Source: Poteriospumella lacustris (Eukaryota > Sar > Chrysophyceae > Chromulinales > Dinobryaceae). From it: a stretch of 51,442 nt of DNA. A program made the position numbers and the translations under genes. Below, one piece after another: positions 46,194 through 51,442 of this stretch. The stretch is from contig SMOI01000233.1 in the NCBI GenBank assembly GCA_008000375.1, positions 1-51,442 of the forward strand, given 5' to 3'. The notes under the pieces are model-generated. The model had not been told where the DNA came from. It searched no databases and saw only the letters and a program-made list of their open reading frames with translations. Positions within the stretch are counted from its first letter, which is position 1. Every line of letters begins with the position of its first letter.

Positions 46194-47459
46194 TTAGTCG
46201 TCGCGGAACTTGTCGAGGTCGAAGACGTCGGACTTGGACGGACGCACGCGGCCGACGGGGGCGGCGGCCCAGCCGCGTTTGATGGCGGCGGACACGGCGG
46301 GGACGAAGTCCTTTTTGCGCGACACGAGGCCGCCCAGGTCCATCAGCGCCGCCGCCTCGTCCTCGTCGTCGAACTCGTCGCGCAGGAAGCGGCCGTGCGC
46401 GAAGGCGGCCTGCGCCAGCGAGCGCTCGCCGTCGCCGACGCAGAGCAGCGTCGACTTGAGCGCGACGATGTTGACGACGGCGAGGAACGTCAGCGACACG
46501 CCCTTCGCCTCTTTGTCGCCCGCCAGCGCCGCGAGCAGCTCGGGCGCGCGGCGGAGGATGACCTCGTCGTCGGTGGTCTCGACGACGGCGAAGGCGACGG
46601 AGCCCTCGAAGCGGTCGGTCTGGTAGGTGAAGACCTTCTGGTCGCCGCCCACCAGCTGCTCCGCCGACAGAAACGCCAGCTCCTTCGACTTCGCGCGGAA
46701 CTGCTGCGACGCCAGCTGCTGCACGTCGTCGACGCCCGCCAGCTCGACGAGCACGGCGACCATGAGGCGGTCCCACTCGGTCGTCGTGGGCGACTGCAGG
46801 TTCAGCGTGTCCGACAGGATCGCGCAGAGCAGCAGCCCCGCCGTCGCGCGGCGCGGCCGCTTGCGCAGCGTCAGAAACGTGTGGGCGATGATGGAGGACA
46901 TGGAGCCCCAGGGGCGGATGTCGATGTAGATGGGCATGTCGGTGACGATGGTCGCGTTCTGCAGCGCGTGGTGGTCGATGACGCCGACGATGCGCTGCAC
47001 CTCGATGCTGCCGTTGAGCTGCGACGTCTGCTGGTGGTCCACCAGGCAGACGCCGGCCTCGGGCAGCTCGACCAGCAGCTCCTCGATGGGCCGCGGCTGC
47101 TCCACGCCCCAGTGCTGCAGCGCGAAGGCCGTTTCCGAGTTGATTTCGCTGGCGCGCGCGGGGACGCCGCCGTAGAGCTCCGCAGCGCCGATGGCGCCGG
47201 CGATGGAGTCCAAATCGGTGACGAGGTGGCCGCAGAAGATGGCGCCGGACAGCTGCGAGGGCATGTACTCCTTCACGGAGAACTCCGCCGGCAGGTGCGA
47301 CACGTACTCGTGCGCCTTCTCGCGGCGCTTGTCGGCCTCGCGCTCGACGGTGGTCTTCTTCACAGTCATCTTCACTTCGTGCGACTCCTCGGCGGGCGCG
47401 ACTTGCGCAGAGGCGACTTCCTCCTCAATGTTGACGAGGTCGGCGTCGAAGTCGGACAT
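46194..47459 (-). CDS. Manganese-dependent (family II) inorganic pyrophosphatase
   Basis: 421 aa from the ATG at 47459, no intron. DHH-family landmarks: FCGHLVTDLDSIAGAIGAAE (first metal-binding His and Asp residues), VCLVDHQQTSQ, the DHH motif VIDHHAL, MSSIIAHTFL, GLLLCAILSDTLNL, then a DHHA2 domain with RFEGSVAFAVVETTDD and the substrate-binding signature LVSRKKDFVP. The enzyme hydrolyses pyrophosphate to phosphate and drives biosynthetic reactions forward. A charged N-terminal extension of about 60 residues precedes the core. Family II enzymes are mostly bacterial, so a eukaryotic copy is less common; codon bias matches its neighbours, so any transfer is old. The PRUNE family is a relative, but the SRKK signature favours a true pyrophosphatase. 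Confidence 0.9.
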   Translation of the reverse strand: MSDFDADLVNIEEEVASAQVAPAEESHEVKMTVKKTTVEREADKRREKAHEYVSHLPAEFSVKEYMPSQLSGAIFCGHLVTDLDSIAGAIGAAELYGGVPARASEINSETAFALQHWGVEQPRPIEELLVELPEAGVCLVDHQQTSQLNGSIEVQRIVGVIDHHALQNATIVTDMPIYIDIRPWGSMSSIIAHTFLTLRKRPRRATAGLLLCAILSDTLNLQSPTTTEWDRLMVAVLVELAGVDDVQQLASQQFRAKSKELAFLSAEQLVGGDQKVFTYQTDRFEGSVAFAVVETTDDEVILRRAPELLAALAGDKEAKGVSLTFLAVVNIVALKSTLLCVGDGERSLAQAAFAHGRFLRDEFDDEDEAAALMDLGGLVSRKKDFVPAVSAAIKRGWAAAPVGRVRPSKSDVFDLDKFRDD

Positions 47460-48189
47460 GGCGGCGGCGGGGCGGGGCGGGTGGATCAGAGACGGAGAGG
47501 CGCGCAAGGCGATGGATGCAAGGGCTGCAGGCGGACAGGAATAAGTATTGCGTCGACAGAGGAGATTCGTCGACGCAAAAGGCGATCGCCGAGCGAGCGA
47601 CGAGTGACGATGAGCGACGCGCGCGCCGCCGCGGCGACCAGCGACGGAAAAACGAAGGAAAACCGAAGGAAAACATTCTTAAGCCGCCCCAGACCGCCCA
47701 GCGGCCCGCTGTCCGCGTCTGGGCAGTCTGGGCGCTCGGCAACGCAAAAGCCGCGAACGACGTTTCAACTTTGCGGCCTCGCGGTCTGCGCCGTGCGGGG
47801 TCAGATGAGATGAGCTGCAAGGGCTAACGGTGACGGTTAGGGCTGCAGGGACAGTCGCAATAAAGGGGTGCCGTTACAGGCGGGGCTGCTCACGCGGCGG
47901 CGGCCCGCGTCGTCTGCGACGCGCGGACGCGTGAGCGTCTCTGCCGCGCTACGATCTGCAGCGTCGCGTGCGGCCGTCGCCAACCAGTGAAGCGCGCAGA
48001 CGACTGGCTGTGTATGTACAAGCGCTGACGTGTGGGAGGGGGCGGCGGCGGGGAGCGCCGTGTGGCGCAAGTGACGCCACCGGCGCGGGACGCGACAAGT
48101 GACCGCGACAAGTGACAATCGGCGGGGGCGCCGACGCAGCGCTCTGCCGCCGAGGCGCCGAGCGCTGCGAGCGCTGCGGAGGTGGCGCG
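47460..48189. other. Gap between pyrophosphatase and ankyrin genes
   Basis: 730 bp, no supported gene. It contains a good stem-loop with 14-bp arms cccagaccgcccag / ctgggcagtctggg (47688-47701 and 47719-47732, one mismatch) and a gacaagtgaccgcgacaagtgac duplication (48092-48114, given by position). It probably covers the pyrophosphatase promoter and the ankyrin gene 3' end. Confidence 0.4.
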
Positions 48190-49523
48190 CTACACGAAGA
48201 TCTTCGGCGTTTCGTCGATGGCGACGTAGTCGGCGGGCGCGAAGCGCAGCGCGTCGGGCAGCGTCAGCGCTTCGGCGTCGGCGGCGAGCTGCGGCGCTTT
48301 GCCGCCCAGCGCCGCGGCGTACTCGGCGAAGAGCGACGCGTGGCCGTGGTACGCCGCCAGGTGCAGCGGCGTGCGGCCCAGCGCGTCGGTGTCCGAGAAG
48401 CGCGCGCCGGCGTCGAGCAGCGGCTGGACGAAGGTGCCGCGGTTCTGCGCGCAGGCGACGTGCAGCGGCCCGTGGCCGAGGCGCGTGCGCAGCGACACGT
48501 CGACGCCTACGAGACACGGCGGGTGAGCGGGCGGCGGGGACGGCGGGGGAGGCGGAGGGGCGGCGACTCACCTCGCAGGCCGGCGAAGGCCGCCAGCGCC
48601 GCGCTCTGCGGCCGCAGCGCCAGCAGCCGCTGCAGACACGCGGCGGCGCCGTGGTGCACGGCGCAGTGCAGCGGCGTCCAGCCGTGCTTGTCCTGCGCGT
48701 TCAGGTCCAGCTGCAGCAGCGGGTGGCCGTCCACGTGCGCGGCAAGCAGCGCGTCGACGACGGCGACGTGGTCCTTTTCGCAGGCGAAGTGCAGCGCCGT
48801 GAGGCCCTCGCCGTTCGCCGTGTTGATCGCGCAGCCGCGCAGCAGCAGCTCGCGCACCTCCGTCGCGCAGTTGCGGCCGGCGTACAGCCGCAGGTGCTGG
48901 CCGAAGTGGAACGACGGCGCGAAGAGCCGCGCGAAGACGTCGACGAACGCGGCCTCCGACAGCGGCGGCTCGGCGGGCGGCGCCTCGGCGGGCGGCACGG
49001 CCCCGTCGGCGGCCGCGGCGGTCTCTGCGGCGGGCGCGGCGGGCAGCGACGGGACCGCGGGATCCGTTGGCGCGGGCGCCTGCAGCGCCGGCGGCAGAAA
49101 CGGCGACACGAGGCCGCGCAGCCGCGCGACGATCTGCGCGAAGCGCTCGTCGCCGAGCTCCTCGACGCGGAAGTGCAGCAGCGGCGCGACTGTCTCGGCG
49201 ACTTCCGACGCGACGATGTAGCCGCGCTCGCCCGCGCGGTGGCGGAAGGCGATGCGCACCTCGTTTTCCTTCACGTCGGCGAGCGCGACGACGACGGGCG
49301 CCTCGGCCGCCAGAATCGTCGACGAGTGGTGCGACACGATGCGCTTGATCGGCAGCTTCGGGAAGGTCACGCGCGCCACGTTGTGCTCGCGGATGCGCCG
49401 CTCCTCTTCGACCTTCGCGAGCACCGCGAGCTCTTCGGGCGACGGCTTCGGCGGCTCTTCGACGACGGGCACCGGCTCGGGCGGCGGCGCAGCGCCTTTC
49501 TTCGCAGGCGCTTTCTTGCTCAT
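48190..49523 (-). CDS. Ankyrin-repeat protein
   Basis: Two exons, 49523-48572 and 48506-48190, with a 65-nt GT-AG intron; 422 aa. The start MSKKAPAKKGAAPPPEP is Lys/Ala/Pro-rich and followed by a helical charged segment. Residues ~60-240 form an unrecognised N-terminal region with an Ala/Pro linker. The C-terminal half holds ankyrin repeats: GEGLTALHFACEKDHVAVVD, DKHGWTPLHCAVHHGAAACL, LGHGPLHVACAQNRGTFVQP, ALGRTPLHLAAYHGHASLFA. The intron falls between repeats. It is likely a protein-interaction scaffold, and no enzyme domain is seen. Confidence 0.85.
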
Positions 49524-49929
49524 TTCGCAGGGTCTGGGCACAGAGCAGCGGGCGAGACGAGGCGATTCGGTTGTGCAAAGCGCTGCGATCGACGACGGCG
49601 ACGGCGACGGCGCCGACCGCTGCGCAGCCTCGTACGTACCTCCTCTAATGCGCACATCGTCACTATATATTGTAGATGAAGCAAAGGAGTATGTACATTC
49701 AGCCGTCGCGAAGGTGAAACGCCTCGCGTCGTCGTCGTCGTGGCGGCCCGTTGGGTCGTCGCGTCGGTCGCGGCGCAAGAAAATCGACCGCCGACCGCCG
49801 CTGCTCGGGGCAGTCGCGTCGATGCATCGATGACCAAGCGACACATTCGTTTGCCCCGCTCTGTCCGTGCGCCGGCCTGCAAACGCCCCGAATCATTTTT
49901 CCGCCGCCGACTTCGCCGCCCGCACCGCG
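49524..49929. promoter_or_regulatory. Divergent region between ankyrin and secreted-protein genes
   Basis: 406 bp between divergent starts, with an AT-richer centre (tatatattgtagatgaagca, 49665-49684) that may include core promoter sequence. No coding frame is supported. Confidence 0.35.
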
Positions 49930-50709
49930 ATGCCGCCGCTGCTGGCCGCGCTGCTGTGTCTGCTGCTGATCTGCGCCTGCACCCGGCCGCTGGCGTCCTC
50001 GGCCACGAGGGACGCGCAGCGAGAGCCCGCGAACGACCTCGTCGTGGAGGACTGGGACCGCGTCCCGCTGGAGGCGTTTATGCCGCCGGGCGCGCGCTTC
50101 GCCGGCGTCGCGCGCGACAATTTGCGCGCGGCGCAGCTGCCGACGCGGTCGGCGTTCGTCGACTACCTGCTGCGCCGCCCAGACGCCGCCCCGTCCGCCC
50201 CGTCCGCCCCGCCGGGGCGCGCGCTGCAGTCGAAGGGGTCGAACTGCATCGTCATCGAGCGCGGCAAGGTGCCCCGCTACTACGACTGCAACGGCTGCGT
50301 CATCGACCGCGCGCAGGGCTGCATCGACGACCTGCGCCACAACCGCTCGCTGAACGTGCACAGCGCCTGCGCCATGGCGGCCGCCTCGGTGCGCTACCTC
50401 GGCGACTGCTGCCCGCGCGTGCGCCTGCTCAACGGGCGCTACGACCTCGAGTACCGCACGGCGGGCTACGCGATGGCGCTGCGCTGCCTCGCGGACGTCG
50501 GCTGCGGCGACAGCGTCGCGCGCAACCAGCTCGCGACGGAGTGCGAGGCGACCTGCGCGGCGCTCGACCCGCGCACCGGCCTCAGCGTCTGCTACGCCGA
50601 CTTCAACGCCGCCGCGCCGCCGCTGCGCCGAGCGGGCGGCGCGCTGGGCGGCGCGCTGGGCAGCCTGCTGCTGTCGGGCGCGGCGGCGCTGCTGCTGCTG
50701 TCGCTGTAG
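49930..50709 (+). CDS. Secreted cysteine-rich protein, probably GPI-anchored
   Basis: 259 aa, no intron. The N-terminus is a signal peptide (MPPLLAALLCLLLICACTRP). The mature part has about 14 cysteines, grouped as DCNGCVIDRAQGC, GDCCPRV, CLADVGCGD and CEATC, which suggests a disulfide-bonded ectodomain, and a sequon HNRS. The C-terminus is a small-residue stretch followed by a hydrophobic tail (GALGSLLLSGAAALLLLSL), the typical layout for GPI-anchor addition. No family is recognised. I chose the ATG at 49930 because it directly precedes the hydrophobic leader; the frame is open upstream without ATG. Confidence 0.75.
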   Translation: MPPLLAALLCLLLICACTRPLASSATRDAQREPANDLVVEDWDRVPLEAFMPPGARFAGVARDNLRAAQLPTRSAFVDYLLRRPDAAPSAPSAPPGRALQSKGSNCIVIERGKVPRYYDCNGCVIDRAQGCIDDLRHNRSLNVHSACAMAAASVRYLGDCCPRVRLLNGRYDLEYRTAGYAMALRCLADVGCGDSVARNQLATECEATCAALDPRTGLSVCYADFNAAAPPLRRAGGALGGALGSLLLSGAAALLLLSL

Positions 50710-50736
50710 TCGCTGTAGTCGCTGTAGTCGCTGTAG
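50701..50736 (+). repeat. 9-bp tandem repeat over the stop codon
   Basis: Four copies of tcgctgtag; the first contains the stop codon of the secreted-protein gene and each following unit repeats Ser-Leu-stop in the same frame. Confidence 0.9.
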
Positions 50737-50962
50737 CGCGCGCTGCCGCCCCTCGCTGCCCCTGCCCCGTCCGTCTGTCTCCTGTGTCTTCGTCTCCCCC
50801 CGTGTCTCCCCTGCGTCTGCGTCTCCCCTGCGGCCCCTCGGAGGCCCCTGTGTCTGTGTCTGTGTCAGTGTCTGTGTCTGTGTCTGTGCCCCGCATCTGA
50901 GCGGCGACTGGTAACGTAATTAACGTAATCGGTGGGTGAAGGTGCACTGAAGTGGGCCTAGC

Positions 50963-51040
50963 AAGGGGGAGGCCCGGGGTAAGGGGGGGCCCTATATAGG
51001 TATACAGGCTCCCCTCCTTACCACCGGGCCTTCCCCCCTT
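50963..51040. repeat. Imperfect inverted repeat able to form a long GC-rich hairpin
   Basis: Left arm aagggggaggcccggggtaa (start 50963, continues in Gs to 50989) pairs with the right arm 51011-51040, whose complement reads aaggggggaaggcccggtgg. The arms are 27-30 nt with a few bulges. The loop contains ctatatag, itself palindromic. It could be a transcript hairpin, or the remnant of a small non-autonomous element. Confidence 0.7.
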
Positions 51041-51153
51041 GTGATGGGCAGTCTTAGATGCGCTGTAGGCGCAGTACAGAAGGGACAGGGCCCAGGGGCG
51101 ACTGTCCGCCCCCCCCCCCCCGGGTCCGCCCTGTGCCTCCCCTGTGGGCTCTG

Positions 51154-51205
51154 GCCCCGTGTCGCCCCGTGTCGCCCCGTGTCGCCCCGTGTCGCCCCGT
51201 GTCGC
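51154..51205 (+). repeat. 10-bp tandem repeat ccccgtgtcg
   Basis: Five near-perfect copies in a row between the hairpin and the 3' end of the last gene. Confidence 0.85.
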
Positions 51206-51252
51206 TCGGTGGCCGCGCTGCTGAGGACGAACCGTTTCGTGTTTGGCGGCGG

Positions 51253-51442
51253 CTACAGCGCCGAGAGGCGGTGGCGCGCCGCGACGTCGTAGGCGTCGAG
51301 CAGGTGGCGCGGCGGCAGCGCCACGACGAGGCCGCACTGCAGGCCGCACAGCGCCACGTGCTCGCCCGCCGCCTCCGCCGCCCGCAGCGCGGCGCCCTCG
51401 CGGCGCAGCGTCACGTGCGGCGCGACGCACAGCGCGTTGAGC
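51253..51442 (-). CDS. C-terminal fragment of a minus-strand gene (partial)
   Basis: The last 63 codons of a frame that enters from beyond the window edge. It reads LNALCVAPHVTLRR, AAGEHVALCGLQCGLVVALP and ends LLDAYDVAARHRLSAL-TAG. Its composition is like real protein, while the overlapping frames are only Arg/Ala strings. Too short to name. Confidence 0.5.
   Translation of the reverse strand, partial: LNALCVAPHVTLRREGAALRAAEAAGEHVALCGLQCGLVVALPPRHLLDAYDVAARHRLSAL

Larger units (their letters stand above)
50737..51252. other. Gap with hairpin, C-tract and tandem repeats
   Basis: No gene. It holds tgtgtctgtgtc runs (50850-50890), a large imperfect inverted repeat (50963-51040), a C-tract of about 13-14 bases (51108-51121) and about five copies of ccccgtgtcg (51154-51205). 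Confidence 0.5.

Noticed and set aside
46194-47459. Bacterial contamination or very recent transfer
   Set aside because: Base and codon use match neighbouring spliced eukaryotic genes, and the gene sits between them.
51154-51205. Telomere-like or CRISPR-like array
   Set aside because: The 10-bp unit ccccgtgtcg is contiguous, short and without spacers; a simple tandem repeat explains it.

Overview
This window comes from the nuclear genome of a very GC-rich, flagellated eukaryotic microbe. The evidence is short GT-AG introns (about 58 to 96 nt) inside conserved genes, eukaryote-only families (centrin, CFAP57, MMS19, RCHY1-type ubiquitin ligase, SPX-SLC13 transporter), and no bacterial operons or ribosome binding sites. 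A ciliated protist is indicated by CFAP57, two centrin genes and a possible axonemal protein. UDP-galactopyranose mutase and a LOV-like PAS protein would suit a stramenopile-like lineage, but the sequence alone does not fix the taxon. Base and codon composition vary: most genes have extreme GC3, while the centrins, the cupin protein and the UGM gene are milder, which may mean higher expression.

Layout. 0.2-6.2 kb: CFAP57, with several frame breaks in low-complexity DNA. 6.4-9.1 kb: Sen1/Upf1-like helicase (minus). 9.4-11.3 kb: two nearly identical centrin genes in a large tail-to-tail inverted repeat. 11.7-13.4 kb: UDP-galactopyranose mutase, convergent with a probable mitochondrial DEAD-box helicase (13.5-15.7 kb). 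15.9-16.7 kb: copy A of an about 824-bp dispersed repeat, next to a broken gene (16.7-18.2 kb). 18.8-19.9 kb: membrane-anchored cupin/JmjC-like protein. 20.7-22.5 kb: arrestin-fold protein. 22.7-24.1 kb: threonine-aldolase-type PLP enzyme. 24.6-25.8 kb: single-pass membrane protein. 26.2-27.3 kb: RCHY1-like E3 ligase. 27.3-28.5 kb: a decayed or low-complexity stretch. 28.6-29.4 kb: repeat copy B. 29.8-31.3 kb: PAS/LOV-like protein. 31.3-33.5 kb: gene-free, pyrimidine-rich DNA. 33.5-34.4 kb: basic, possibly axonemal protein. 35.5-36.4 kb: leucine-rich-repeat-like protein. 37.6-41.4 kb: helical-bundle / kinase / ARM-repeat fusion. 41.9-44.4 kb: SPX-SLC13 phosphate transporter. 45.0-45.9 kb: an MMS19 gene holding only the N-terminal domain. 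46.2-47.5 kb: family II inorganic pyrophosphatase. 48.2-49.5 kb: ankyrin-repeat protein. 49.9-50.7 kb: secreted, probably GPI-anchored Cys-rich protein. 51.3 kb to the end: the C-terminus of one more minus-strand gene.

How the genes relate. Genes are monocistronic and interleaved on both strands, with several divergent pairs sharing 0.4-0.6 kb promoters (helicase/centrin A, centrin B/UGM, transporter/MMS19). Two themes stand out: cilium/centrosome (CFAP57, centrins, perhaps the 33.5-kb protein) and phosphate handling (SPX-SLC13 transporter and pyrophosphatase 2 kb apart). The most interesting items are the two-copy repeat with a matching 75-nt intron and spliced reading frame, the MLKL-like arrangement of the kinase fusion, the near-identical inverted centrin pair, and the truncated MMS19.
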